The notes under the pieces are model-generated. The model did no database searches, was not told where the DNA came from, and worked only from the letters and a program-made list of their open reading frames with translations. From contig NZ_JAFCGY010000022.1 in assembly GCF_016836705.1 (NCBI RefSeq), positions 29,620 through 93,619 on the forward strand: a stretch of DNA of 64,000 nt, read 5' to 3'. The position numbers and the translations under genes were made by a program. Positions 9,458-18,338 of the stretch are shown here, piece by piece; the first letter of the stretch is position 1; every line of letters begins with the position of its first letter. This DNA comes from Mesorhizobium caraganae. Its GTDB lineage: Bacteria; Pseudomonadota; Alphaproteobacteria; Rhizobiales; Rhizobiaceae.

Positions 9458-10213
9458 TCAGGCTTCCCTGAACTCGGTGCGCGCCAGGCCGTTGTCGAGA
9501 TTGATCGTCGTGCGCAGGCGCATGCGCTCAGGCGTCGGCGTCATGATCAGCACGGCGTCGATCTCGATCTTCAGGCCGGTCTTGTCGCCAAGATTGACCG
9601 AGACCTTCGTTGCGCTCTCCTTGAGCCGAGGCTCGAAGGTGGCGAGCACGGCGCGGATCTCACGCGCCAGAACATCGCGATCGAAGTCGCGCGACGAACG
9701 GCCGGAGAAGGACGGCACGCCATAATTGACCACGCTGCGGCGTACCTCCGGAAAGTCGTCCAGCGCCGTCGGACTGTCGGTCATCTGCTCGGCCTCGAGA
9801 TCGGAAAGCATGGGCGTCGACTCGAAGCGTTCGGTGTTGAACAACGCCTCGATGTCGCGCCGCACGGCCTCGCGCAGCACGTCGGGCGACACCACGATGC
9901 CGCGGCTTTCAAGCTCGCCGCGATGCCGGTTCTGAAACGCCAGCCGGTGCAGCCGGCGTTTCTGATCGGGGTTCAGCGCATCGTCGGCGTCGATGCGCCT
10001 CGGTCCGTCCGCCAGCAGCTCGTCAAGACGCTCCTCGCCGAGTTCGTCGAGCAGAGCCTGCCTGAGCCCGTCTATCTCGGAACTCAGGCCGGGCAAATCG
10101 TTGACGAGGCGGTCCCAGAGCGAAGGCTGTACTGCCTCGCGCTTGGCCCGTGAACCGCCCGCCTGTGCCTTGTCAGCGGCAGGGCGCTTTGCACGCCCCT
10201 CACTTGCCGACAT
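9458..10213 (-). CDS. tssE: T6SS baseplate protein TssE (gp25-like, ImpF)
   Basis: A gp25-like lysozyme-fold wedge protein without expected catalytic activity. The gp25/GPW domain is at the C-terminal half (FPEVRRSVVNYGVPSFSG, AIRAVLATFEPRL-like core and a closing LRTTINLDNG region). It is about 250 residues, clearly longer than the usual 140-180, because of a charged N-terminal extension (KRPAADKAQAGGSRAKREA). I chose the ATG at 10213, which overlaps the hcp stop by 14 bp; in-frame ATGs upstream reach 10246 inside hcp. It ends 1 bp before tssF. The start is the uncertain part. Confidence 0.85.
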   Translation of the reverse strand: MSASEGRAKRPAADKAQAGGSRAKREAVQPSLWDRLVNDLPGLSSEIDGLRQALLDELGEERLDELLADGPRRIDADDALNPDQKRRLHRLAFQNRHRGELESRGIVVSPDVLREAVRRDIEALFNTERFESTPMLSDLEAEQMTDSPTALDDFPEVRRSVVNYGVPSFSGRSSRDFDRDVLAREIRAVLATFEPRLKESATKVSVNLGDKTGLKIEIDAVLIMTPTPERMRLRTTINLDNGLARTEFREA

Positions 10214-10658
10214 AGACATCCATTTCGGCTTCGTCATTGTCGTCATAGACGAACTTGATCTTCTTGTAGGCGAAGGAGACCTCCTCCTGGATCAGGTCGG
10301 CTTCGTCATCGGCCTGCGACATGTCGTATTCCATGATCGAAGCATCGGTCAGGGTGACGACCAGATAGTCCTTGCTCTCGCCGTCGATGGTCCGCCGTGC
10401 GGAGAACTTGACCTCGTCCAGCGCCTTGTTTTCGAACAGGGCCTTCGCGAGATAGGGCGAAGATTTGTCATAGTGCTTGGTGAACTTGATCATGCCCATC
10501 GACACGCGGCCGCGGCGCGAGAGCGAATTCGGGTCATAGGGCGCCACCATCTTGTAGTCGACGCCATGGATCTCGATCTCGTCGTCGTGGCCGTCGCGGG
10601 TGCTGGGTCCCTTAATGTCCGGAACTTTCAAAAAACCATCGATTTTCATGGTCGGCAT
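10200..10658 (-). CDS. hcp: T6SS tube protein Hcp
   Basis: 152 residues, the standard Hcp size. The sequence has the Hcp1-like fold elements: an N-terminal MKIDGFLKVPDIKGPS strand, the EIHGVDYKM region, and a C-terminal EEVSFAYKKIKFVYDDND. Hcp hexamers stack into the tube inside the TssBC sheath and are secreted with the spike. It sits between tssC (47 bp upstream) and tssE (overlapping), so it should be expressed with the sheath and baseplate genes. In many rhizobia hcp is in a separate operon with vgrG; no vgrG is visible here. Confidence 0.93.
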   Translation of the reverse strand: MPTMKIDGFLKVPDIKGPSTRDGHDDEIEIHGVDYKMVAPYDPNSLSRRGRVSMGMIKFTKHYDKSSPYLAKALFENKALDEVKFSARRTIDGESKDYLVVTLTDASIMEYDMSQADDEADLIQEEVSFAYKKIKFVYDDNDEAEMDVYVGK

Positions 10659-10705
10659 TTTCTTTCTCCACCGCTTTCAAACGAAAAAAGTTTTGGTTGC
10701 TGCAA

Positions 10706-12214
10706 TCAAGTCTTCACAGAGGGCAGTTCCGACACCAGCCTGAGCGAGGCGTTGATGCCTTCCAGCTGGTAGTGCGGGCGCAGATAGAAGCGGGCGTTGT
10801 AGTAGCCCGGCCGGCCCTCCACGCTGTCGACCTGCACCTCGGCAGCGGCAAGCGGACGCTTGGCGCGCGCCTTGTCGTCGGCGAAGGCCGGATTGGCCAG
10901 CACGTACCGGTTGATCCATTCGGTCAACCAGATCTGCATGTCGGAGCGTTCCTTGAACGAGCCGATCTTGTCGCGCGCAATGGCCTTGAGGTAGTGCGCG
11001 AAACGGGAAACCGGGAACAGATACGGCAGGTTGGCGGAGAGCCGTTCATTGGACTGTGCGTCGGGATCGACAAGGCGTCCAGCGCGGGTCTCGTCGTCCT
11101 GCAGCGAATGGGCGCCGATGAAGGCGGCCAGATCGGTGTTCTTGCGGTGCAGGATCGGCATCAGGCCGAGCTTGGCCAGTTCCGCCTCGCGCCGGTCATC
11201 GATGGCGACTTCCGTTGGGCATTTCATCGCGATCGAGCCGTCATCCGTCGGGAAAGCGTGCACCGGCAGGTTGAGCACCGTGCCGCCGTTCTCGACGCCC
11301 CGGATCTGCGTGCCCCAGCCGAACAATTTGTGGCTGCGGTTGATGTTGACGCCCATCGGGAAGGCGGCGTTCATCCAGACATATTTGTTGTGGTCGCCAT
11401 GCACCTCCTCCTCGAAGGAGAAGCCCTTGACCGGAACGGTCTCGGACCCGTAGGGCAGCCGCGCCAGCACACGCGGCATGGTGAGGCCAATATAGCGGGC
11501 GTCCTCGCTTTCGCGCAGCGACTGCCACGAGGCATAGGCCGGATTGTTCACGATCATCTGCAGGTCCTGCGGGTTGGGCAGTTCCTGCCAGCTGTCCATA
11601 CGGAACAGCCGCGGTGAGGCGGCGGCGATGAACGGCGTGTGCGCCGAGGCGCAGATGCCGGATATGTTGCGCAGCAGGCCGACGTCGCGCGGATGGTTCG
11701 AAAACTCGTAGGCGCCAACGATGCAGCCGATCGGCTCGCCGCCGAGCATCGAATACTCGTCCGTATAGACTTTCTTGAAGATCGGGCTCTGGTCCCACAT
11801 CTGGCCTTCATAGTCTTCAAGCGTGTCGGCCAGTTGCTCCTTGGAGATGTTCATCACCCGGATCTTGAGATGCTTCGCATCCGTCTCGGTGTTGTTAATG
11901 AGATACCAAAGGCCGCGCCATGTGCCTTCCATCTCCCGCACTTCCGGGGCGTGAAGGATTTCGTTGACCTGCGTCGTCAGCATCTTGTCGATGCCGGCGA
12001 TCAGCGACTTGATCGACTTGATCGAGTTCGACGAAATCGTCGTCGTCTCGGAACGCGACTGCGCCGCCAGCGCCAGGTTGCGCACCAGTTGCTGCAGCTT
12101 CTCGCTGTCGTCCTTCTTGACCTTGAAATCCTTCTCCAGCAGCTGGCTGAATTCGCCGAGATCGACTGCCTCGGCTTCGGCGACGGATGCTGCGGTCTTT
12201 TGCTGTTCGGCCAT
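10706..12214 (-). CDS. tssC: T6SS sheath large subunit TssC (VipB/ImpC)
   Basis: 502 residues, typical length. Family signatures include MEGTWRGLWYLINNTET, LGGEPIGCIVGAYEF and the conserved C-terminal PGYYNARFYLRPHYQLEG. TssC forms the contractile sheath with TssB; the N-terminal segment carries the sheath-assembly helix. It is 3 bp downstream of tssB. Only one tssC-like gene is present, whereas some imp clusters carry a second (ImpD-like) copy. The ORF is intact. Confidence 0.96.
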   Translation of the reverse strand: MAEQQKTAASVAEAEAVDLGEFSQLLEKDFKVKKDDSEKLQQLVRNLALAAQSRSETTTISSNSIKSIKSLIAGIDKMLTTQVNEILHAPEVREMEGTWRGLWYLINNTETDAKHLKIRVMNISKEQLADTLEDYEGQMWDQSPIFKKVYTDEYSMLGGEPIGCIVGAYEFSNHPRDVGLLRNISGICASAHTPFIAAASPRLFRMDSWQELPNPQDLQMIVNNPAYASWQSLRESEDARYIGLTMPRVLARLPYGSETVPVKGFSFEEEVHGDHNKYVWMNAAFPMGVNINRSHKLFGWGTQIRGVENGGTVLNLPVHAFPTDDGSIAMKCPTEVAIDDRREAELAKLGLMPILHRKNTDLAAFIGAHSLQDDETRAGRLVDPDAQSNERLSANLPYLFPVSRFAHYLKAIARDKIGSFKERSDMQIWLTEWINRYVLANPAFADDKARAKRPLAAAEVQVDSVEGRPGYYNARFYLRPHYQLEGINASLRLVSELPSVKT

Positions 12215-12217
12215 GAT

Positions 12218-12757
12218 TTATTCCTCGCCCTTGTCGTCGTCGGACATCGCCTGGCTGGCGATCTGTGCCAGCAGCGGCTGATTGTTCAGCAGCTGGGCGA
12301 TGCGTTTTTCGGCATCGACGCGACCGTCCATGAAGCCGAGCAGTTCCTCGAGCTGGCGCCGCATCTTGAGGATCTCGGCCAGTTGCGGAACCTGTTCGGC
12401 GATTTTGTCGGGGGCGAAATCGCCCATCTTGGTGAAGGTCAGGTCGAGTGCGAGCTCTTCGTCGCGCTCCTGGCCTTCGGCTTGCGGCAGGGTGTTCTTC
12501 ACCCGCGCCTTGACCCTGGGTCCCAGCGCTTCCATGAATTTGGGGAAGCGGTTGGCATCGGTCTCGACAAAGGAACGGTCGAGCACCGTCTTTGCCGCTT
12601 CCCTGGTCTGCGATGCGCCCGACAGGTCGGCCATCACGCCCATGACGAACGGCAGTTCGATCGTCGTCGGGCTGCCGTAGGTTTCGACATCGTAGGCGAT
12701 CTGCACGCGCGGGGCGCGATTTCGCTCGATGACCTTCGCTTTGCTTTCGGCTGGCAT
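12218..12757 (-). CDS. tssB: T6SS sheath small subunit TssB (VipA/ImpB)
   Basis: 179 residues. The N-terminus has RNRAPRVQIAYDVETYG followed by ELPFVMGVMADLSG, the standard TssB signature; the C-terminal helix region (QLEELLGFMDGRVDAEKRI) packs against TssC and contributes to ClpV recognition in other systems. It lies 6 bp after tssA and 3 bp before tssC. TssB and TssC together form the contractile sheath that propels the Hcp tube. Confidence 0.96.
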   Translation of the reverse strand: MPAESKAKVIERNRAPRVQIAYDVETYGSPTTIELPFVMGVMADLSGASQTREAAKTVLDRSFVETDANRFPKFMEALGPRVKARVKNTLPQAEGQERDEELALDLTFTKMGDFAPDKIAEQVPQLAEILKMRRQLEELLGFMDGRVDAEKRIAQLLNNQPLLAQIASQAMSDDDKGEE

Positions 12758-12763
12758 GTGTTG

Positions 12764-13942
12764 CTACCTTTCATCCTTCTGGGCAGTCTTCTTGGCGTCG
12801 GGAACGCCGGCGAGCAGCCGGAATTCCTTCAGCCCCGACGGGGCGAGATCTTCCATCAGTTCAACGAAATCCATGTGCACCATGCGGCGCACCCGGCGGG
12901 CGAGATGCGGGATCGGGCTCGACGGCTCGGTGCGGTCGTAGAAGGCCACCACAAGGTCGAGGCATTTCACCACATCGTCGCGCGAGGAAATCCGGTCGGG
13001 GAGCCCCGCACTTGGCTCTGCGTAGCTTGCCATCGTCTCGGCTCCATGACCGTTTCTGGCCGGCATTGCCGGGCTTGCCGTGGCAGGCGTCGGGCTGGCT
13101 GGGCCATTCGTCGCCGCCGGGGCCGTCGTTTCCACCGCCGTGTTGCGTTCCAACGTCGTCAGCACGCGCTGCAAAAAGCGCTTCAGGTCCGGAACCGCCG
13201 CGCCATGGCCTTCAAGACGGGCATTCAGCGCCGTGTCCACCGCGTCGAGCGCTCCGATCGCGACGTGAGCATCGGCGATCAGTGCCGTCATCTGTTCGCC
13301 GGCCTGATCCAGCTGCGCGGCGCATCCGCTGCCCACCCGGTTCAGAAGCTGCCCATGCGCGCTGACCAGCGCTGCCTTTTCGGCGGCATTCAATCCCGAG
13401 GCCGCTTCCTGAAGCATGACGCGGTCGTCGAGCGCGCCCTGTTCCAGATCGCGTCCAGTGATCGGCCCCATGGGTCGTGGGGCGAAGAAAACCATTTGCC
13501 TGAGGTTCGCCAGCAGCCCGTCCTGGTTATTCTGCAGGTCGGCCAGCGCGTTGAGGCGGCGCAAGGCTGCGTCGCGCGGCTGGCCGCCGGGCCGCAGCGC
13601 CGGGTGCATCGTCTCCCAATGCGCCTCGAAAGTCCGCGCGATCAGCGTCAGGCCTTGTGCCAGCCCGGCGAGCCCTTCTTCATTGGCGAGCGCCCGGGCG
13701 ACGATGACAAGCAGGCGCAGGTCGCGGCCATGCGAACGCAATTCCTCGGCCTTGCCAAGAACGGCAGGCCAATCGACGGGAATCGTCGATTGCGCGGCAG
13801 GCTTGTTGCGCCCGTCATGGACAACCTTGACCTGCGGCTCGGTAAGGCGCTCGAGCTCGTGAAAGGCCGGATCGTTGCGCAAGTCTCCGCCTGACGGATT
13901 TTCACCGTCCAACGGAGCAAGCCAGAGTGCGAGATCGATCAC
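12764..13942 (-). CDS. tssA: T6SS cap/assembly protein TssA (ImpA)
   Basis: 392 residues. The ImpA N-terminal domain is at about residues 1-130 (WLAPLDGENPSGGDLRND, then AELRSHGRDLRLLVIVARAL), followed by an Ala/Pro-rich linker near residues 270-310 and a short C-terminal region. TssA primes baseplate and sheath polymerisation. It is the first gene of the minus-strand T6SS run. The start is GTG at 13942-13940 with a purine-rich GGGGGTA just upstream. The 325-bp divergent space to tssH should hold the promoter of this operon. Confidence 0.88.
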   Translation of the reverse strand: MIDLALWLAPLDGENPSGGDLRNDPAFHELERLTEPQVKVVHDGRNKPAAQSTIPVDWPAVLGKAEELRSHGRDLRLLVIVARALANEEGLAGLAQGLTLIARTFEAHWETMHPALRPGGQPRDAALRRLNALADLQNNQDGLLANLRQMVFFAPRPMGPITGRDLEQGALDDRVMLQEAASGLNAAEKAALVSAHGQLLNRVGSGCAAQLDQAGEQMTALIADAHVAIGALDAVDTALNARLEGHGAAVPDLKRFLQRVLTTLERNTAVETTAPAATNGPASPTPATASPAMPARNGHGAETMASYAEPSAGLPDRISSRDDVVKCLDLVVAFYDRTEPSSPIPHLARRVRRMVHMDFVELMEDLAPSGLKEFRLLAGVPDAKKTAQKDER

Positions 13943-14267
13943 AGCTACCCCCAGCGACCGGCTCTAAAACCGTACGTGACCCAACGTTAGCACACGGTTG
14001 CACCCTACCACAATTCGGCAAACCGCTCAAAAGTTAACGGGCGCTAATGCGAGCCAGTGCAACTGCATCTCGAATGGCGCAATATATGGCGTGCTTGCCC
14101 AGCCCCGTATGTGAAGCGCATCGCATAGAATCGGAAAAAATCGTGGTTGTCTGCATTTGGTGGCGCGGGACTTTCCACAAAGGGAAGCGGCCGGCTGAAT
14201 GACGCGCTTTGTCAAGCGGCTGCTTATGTGGCAGGCTGTCGACGGGCAGATTGCAGGAGCACGTTCG
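13943..14267. promoter_or_regulatory. Divergent tssA/tssH intergenic region
   Basis: 325 bp without a convincing ORF between the minus-strand T6SS operon and tssH. By position it must carry the promoters for both. I found no clean sigma-70 or sigma-54 box; a stretch near 13987-14003 resembles a -24/-12 element but has the wrong spacing. A good ribosome-binding site (GGAG at 14256-14259, 8 bases before ATG) fixes the tssH start. No repeat or RNA gene was seen. Confidence 0.5.
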
Positions 14268-17081
14268 ATGGAACAGCGCCGGTCATCGCAGGGTTTCAAA
14301 CGCAAGGAACTGGTGGGCAAGCTCAATCCGGTCTGCCTGCGCGCCTTCAAGGCCGCCGCCGACAGCGCCAAGCTGCGCGGTAATCCTTACGTCGAACTTG
14401 TCCATTTCATCGAGCAGCTGGTGCTGTCCGAGCGCTCGGATGTGCAGATGATCCTTGCCGATGCCGGCATCGATGCCAGCCGGCTGACCAGCGACATGAC
14501 GCGGGCTGTCGACAAACTGCCTTATGGCGCCACCTCGATCGAGGAATTTTCCGATCATATCTTTCATGCCATCCAGGAAGCCTGGAGCCTGGCCGGGCTG
14601 CAGTTCAAGGCCGATGAGGTCCGCAGCGCGCATATTATCCTTGCCTGCCTGAAGACGCCGGTGCTGGAGGGCCTGGTGTCGAAGATCAGCGCCGAGTTCG
14701 ACAAGATCGACGCCGACGCGGTCATCGCCCGCTTCGCCGAGGTGGTCGAGGGTTCACTCGAAGCCGGCGCTGCGGCTGCGGCTACTCCCGCCGCCGAGGC
14801 GCCGCGGCGGGCTCCGGGTGGGGATTCCGCGCTGGCCAAGTACGCCACCGATCTCACCCAACGCGCCCATGACGGCAAGATCGATCCGGTCGTCGGCCGC
14901 GATCCGGAGATCCGGCAGATCATCGATATCCTGATGCGGCGCCGGCAGAACAACCCGATCCTGACCGGCGAGGCCGGCGTCGGCAAGACGGCGGTGGTAG
15001 AGGGCTTCGCCTTGCGCATCGCCCAGGGTGACGTACCGCCGCCGCTGCAAGGCATCAGCGTGCGCATGCTCGATGTCGGCCTCATGCAGGCCGGCGCCAG
15101 CGTCAAGGGCGAGTTCGAAAAGCGCCTGAAGGCGGTCATCGACGAGGTTCAATCCTCCGAAACGCCGGTGATCCTGTTCATCGACGAGGCGCACACGCTG
15201 ATCGGAGCCGGCGGTGCGGCTGGAACCGGCGACGCCGCCAATCTGCTGAAACCGGCGCTGGCGCGCGGCGAACTGCGCACCATCGCGGCAACCACCTGGG
15301 CCGAATACAAGCAGCACATCGAAAAGGACCCGGCGCTGACCCGCCGTTTCCAGGTGGTCAAGATCGACGAGCCGTCGGAAGCGGTCGCCGTTCTCATGCT
15401 GCGCGGCGTCGCCGGCGTGCTCGAACAGCACCACGAGGTGCAGATCCTCGACGAGGCGATCGAGGCGGCGGTCAGCCTGTCGCATCGCTACATCCCGGCG
15501 CGGCAATTGCCTGACAAGGCGGTGAGCCTGCTCGACACCGCTTGCGCCAGGGTCGCGGTCTCGCAGCACGCGACGCCGGCTGAGGTCGAGGACATTTTGC
15601 GCCGCCGCCAGGCGCTGGAGGTCGAAAGCGGCATCATCGGCCGCGAAGCGGCGATCGGTATCGAAGTGGCCGACCGGCAGGCGCGGGTCGAGGCCGGACT
15701 TACTGAGACCGAGACGACGCTCGCCGCCGCCGAGGCGCGCTGGGAGCGCGAAAAGGCGCTGGTAGCCGAAATCCTCGAACTGCGCGCCAGGCTGCGTGGC
15801 GAGGGCGTGCCGCTGGATGAGGTTGCGGCGAACGAGGCCGATGCCGAAACAGCGACGCCGGACGAAGAAAAGACCAAGGTGCCGAAGGCCGAGCCGCCCA
15901 AGGCTGAAACGTCCAAGCCCGAGAAGCCTAAGGCCAAGGCGGCCAAAGCCAAGGCCGAGGCGCTTGCGGACGCCGAGGCGGCGCCCACGGATCCCGCAGC
16001 TGATCTTGCAAGGCTGCGCGAGCTGATGGCTGAACTTGCCACGGCGCAAGGCGAGACGCCGCTGATCCTGCCCTCCGTCGACCGCAACGCGGTGGCGGCC
16101 GTGGTCCAGGACTGGACAGGCATCCCGACGGGCAGAATGCTGTCCAGCCAGACCGAAAAGGCGCTCAAGCTGGCCACCACCTTGTCCGAGCGCGTCGTCG
16201 GCCAGGACCACGCGATGGAGATGATCGCTAAGCGCGTCCAAACCAGCCGCGCCGGGCTCGGCGCGCCGGAAAAGCCGGTCGGCGTGTTCCTGCTTTGCGG
16301 CCCGTCGGGCGTCGGCAAGACCGAGACGGCGCTGGCGCTTGCCGAAACACTTTACGGCGGCGAGCAGAACCTGATCTCGATCAACATGTCCGAATTCCAG
16401 GAAGCGCACACCGTCTCGACACTGAAAGGCGCACCGCCCGGCTATGTCGGCTACGGCAAGGGCGGCATCCTGACCGAGGCCGTGCGCAGAAAACCCTATT
16501 CGGTGATCCTGCTCGACGAGGTCGAGAAGGCCCATCCCGATGTGCACGAAATCTTCTTCCAGGTTTTCGACAAGGGCATGATGGATGACAGCGAAGGCCG
16601 GCGCATCGACTTCAAGAACACGCTGATCCTGCTGACCTCCAATGTCGGCTCCGAAGTCATCATGGAGCGGACCCAGAACGGCACGGTGAGGGCAGGGCTC
16701 GACGGCCTCGACGCAGCGTTGCGCGCCCCGTTGCTGAAGGTCTTCCCGGCGGCCTTTCTCGGCCGCGTCGTGACCATTCCCTACTACCCGCTGTCGGATT
16801 CGATGATCGAGGCCATCACCCGCCATCAGTTCGGCAAGATCGCGCGGCGGCTGCGCGCCAGCCACGACGCCGAACTGGTGATCGGCGACGGCGTCATGGC
16901 GCTGGTCAAGGCGCGCTGCACCGAAATCGAGTCCGGCGGCCGCATGATCGACGCCATCCTCACCAACACGCTGCTGCCGGAACTCAGCCGCGGCGTGCTG
17001 AACCGTTCGCTCGACGGCGAGAAGATGACCAAGGTGACGGTCAGCGCTTCCGCGGACGGGTTTGCCTATTCGTTCGAATAG
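14268..17081 (+). CDS. tssH: T6SS sheath-recycling AAA+ ATPase TssH (ClpV)
   Basis: 937 residues from the ATG at 14268, chosen because GCAGGAGC precedes it by 8 bases; an open frame extends to 14199 but lacks a ribosome site. An N-terminal Clp repeat domain spans about residues 1-160. The first AAA+ domain has Walker A GEAGVGKT at 234-241 and Walker B ILFIDEAH. The second has Walker A GPSGVGKT at 678-685 and Walker B VILLDEVEKAH. ClpV disassembles the contracted TssBC sheath. An unusual Lys/Ala/Pro/Glu-rich insert lies at about residues 530-575, between the middle domain and the second AAA+ module. The gene is divergent from the rest of the T6SS. Confidence 0.95.
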   Translation: MEQRRSSQGFKRKELVGKLNPVCLRAFKAAADSAKLRGNPYVELVHFIEQLVLSERSDVQMILADAGIDASRLTSDMTRAVDKLPYGATSIEEFSDHIFHAIQEAWSLAGLQFKADEVRSAHIILACLKTPVLEGLVSKISAEFDKIDADAVIARFAEVVEGSLEAGAAAAATPAAEAPRRAPGGDSALAKYATDLTQRAHDGKIDPVVGRDPEIRQIIDILMRRRQNNPILTGEAGVGKTAVVEGFALRIAQGDVPPPLQGISVRMLDVGLMQAGASVKGEFEKRLKAVIDEVQSSETPVILFIDEAHTLIGAGGAAGTGDAANLLKPALARGELRTIAATTWAEYKQHIEKDPALTRRFQVVKIDEPSEAVAVLMLRGVAGVLEQHHEVQILDEAIEAAVSLSHRYIPARQLPDKAVSLLDTACARVAVSQHATPAEVEDILRRRQALEVESGIIGREAAIGIEVADRQARVEAGLTETETTLAAAEARWEREKALVAEILELRARLRGEGVPLDEVAANEADAETATPDEEKTKVPKAEPPKAETSKPEKPKAKAAKAKAEALADAEAAPTDPAADLARLRELMAELATAQGETPLILPSVDRNAVAAVVQDWTGIPTGRMLSSQTEKALKLATTLSERVVGQDHAMEMIAKRVQTSRAGLGAPEKPVGVFLLCGPSGVGKTETALALAETLYGGEQNLISINMSEFQEAHTVSTLKGAPPGYVGYGKGGILTEAVRRKPYSVILLDEVEKAHPDVHEIFFQVFDKGMMDDSEGRRIDFKNTLILLTSNVGSEVIMERTQNGTVRAGLDGLDAALRAPLLKVFPAAFLGRVVTIPYYPLSDSMIEAITRHQFGKIARRLRASHDAELVIGDGVMALVKARCTEIESGGRMIDAILTNTLLPELSRGVLNRSLDGEKMTKVTVSASADGFAYSFE

Positions 17082-17106
17082 GTCTCACAGCGAGCCTGTG
17101 CCGGCT

Positions 17107-18336
17107 CTATTGCTGCGGTGTCTCCGTCTCGGCGCGGATCAGTTTGATGTCTGCGCCCGCCGCCCAGGCGCCGATATCCTCGCGCCGCAATGCCGCCGCC
17201 ATCATGTCGGGAAACAGGTCCGGCGTGCAGGCGAAGACCGGTATGCCGAGCGCTGCGACCGAGGCCGACATCGCCGGATCGTAGCCCGGCCGGCCCTGAT
17301 CGGTCAGCGCCAGCAGAACCACGACATTGACGCCGGATCGCACCAGCGCCGCCAGCCGCCGCAGCAAGTCCTGTCCGCTGCCGCCTTCGTAAAGGTCGGT
17401 GATCAGCACGAAGTGGGATTTGGTCGGCCGCTCGATGCGGTCGGCGCAATAGGCAACCGCCTGGTTGATGTCGGTGCCCCCGCCAAGCTGCACGCCAAAC
17501 AGCACTTCGACGGGATCGCTGAGCTCCTCGGTCAGATCGACGATGGCCGTGTCGAAACAGACCAGCTTGGTGCGCACCACCGGCAGCGAGGCCATGACAG
17601 CAGCGAAGATCGAGGCATAGATCACTGAGCTCGCCATCGAGCCGGACTGGTCGACGCACAGCACCACCTCGTCGAGATCGACCAGCCGGCGCTGCTTGCG
17701 CATGAAACCGACGAGTTTTTCCGGCACGATGGTTTTCTGCTCGGGCTGGTAGTGGCGAAGATTGGCCGAGATGGTGCGCGGCCAGTCGATGTCGCGTTGG
17801 CGCGGGCGGTTGGTGCGGCGCGAGCGGTCGAGCGCGCCGCGGATCGCCTCGGCGGTCTTCTGCTCCAGCCGCTGCATCAGCTTGGCGACGATGTCGGCGA
17901 TGATGGTACGGGCAATGTCCTTGGTCTTGGCCGGCATCACCGAGCGCAGCGAAATCAGGTCGGCGACGAGATTGACGTCGGCCTCGATGGCCTTGAGGAA
18001 TTCCGGCTCCATCAGCATCTGCTTCAGGTTCAGCCGCTCGAAGGCGTCCTTCTGCACGATCTGGACCACCTGCGCGGGAAAGAAGGAGCGGATATCGCCC
18101 ATCCACTGCGCCACGCGCGGCGCCGAGCGGCCGAGCCCGCCGCGCCGCTTGCGCGGGTCGGCATCGGCATTGGCGCCGTCGCCGTAAAGCGCATCGAGCG
18201 CCGATGACAGTTTTTTGTCGTCGCTGGAAAGGGCAGACGAAGCCTCGTCATCGGCGCCGATCGCCAGCCGCCAGCGGCGCTCGCGCTCGCCATCGACAGA
18301 TGCGGCGGCGCTATCCGCGTCTTTCTCGTCTTCCAT
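17107..18336 (-). CDS. VWA (von Willebrand factor A) domain protein, YehP-like
   Basis: 409 residues from the ATG at 18336, which is 2 bp after the DUF5682 stop and has GGAGCG upstream; the open frame extends further inside the neighbour but is not coding there. The C-terminal VWA domain has a MIDAS metal site: DQSGS at about residues 228-232, the Thr of GGGTD at about 285 and a following TDLYEGG. The N-terminal half is charged and helical without a recognised domain. VWA proteins next to MoxR ATPases commonly act as substrate or chaperone partners. Last gene of the five-gene cassette. Resembles E. coli YehP in architecture and context; biochemical role unknown. Confidence 0.85.
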   Translation of the reverse strand: MEDEKDADSAAASVDGERERRWRLAIGADDEASSALSSDDKKLSSALDALYGDGANADADPRKRRGGLGRSAPRVAQWMGDIRSFFPAQVVQIVQKDAFERLNLKQMLMEPEFLKAIEADVNLVADLISLRSVMPAKTKDIARTIIADIVAKLMQRLEQKTAEAIRGALDRSRRTNRPRQRDIDWPRTISANLRHYQPEQKTIVPEKLVGFMRKQRRLVDLDEVVLCVDQSGSMASSVIYASIFAAVMASLPVVRTKLVCFDTAIVDLTEELSDPVEVLFGVQLGGGTDINQAVAYCADRIERPTKSHFVLITDLYEGGSGQDLLRRLAALVRSGVNVVVLLALTDQGRPGYDPAMSASVAALGIPVFACTPDLFPDMMAAALRREDIGAWAAGADIKLIRAETETPQQ

Positions 18337-18338
18337 CG

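Noticed and set aside
11639..13894. Long plus-strand open frame (751 codons)
   Set aside because: Antisense to tssC, tssB and tssA, whose proteins are clearly recognised.
13980..14010. Sigma-54-like -24/-12 box before tssH
   Set aside because: TTAGCAC...TTGCA has spacing one base short and lacks the invariant GG.
14754..16865. Long minus-strand open frame (703 codons)
   Set aside because: Antisense to the clear tssH gene; composition typical of shadow frames.
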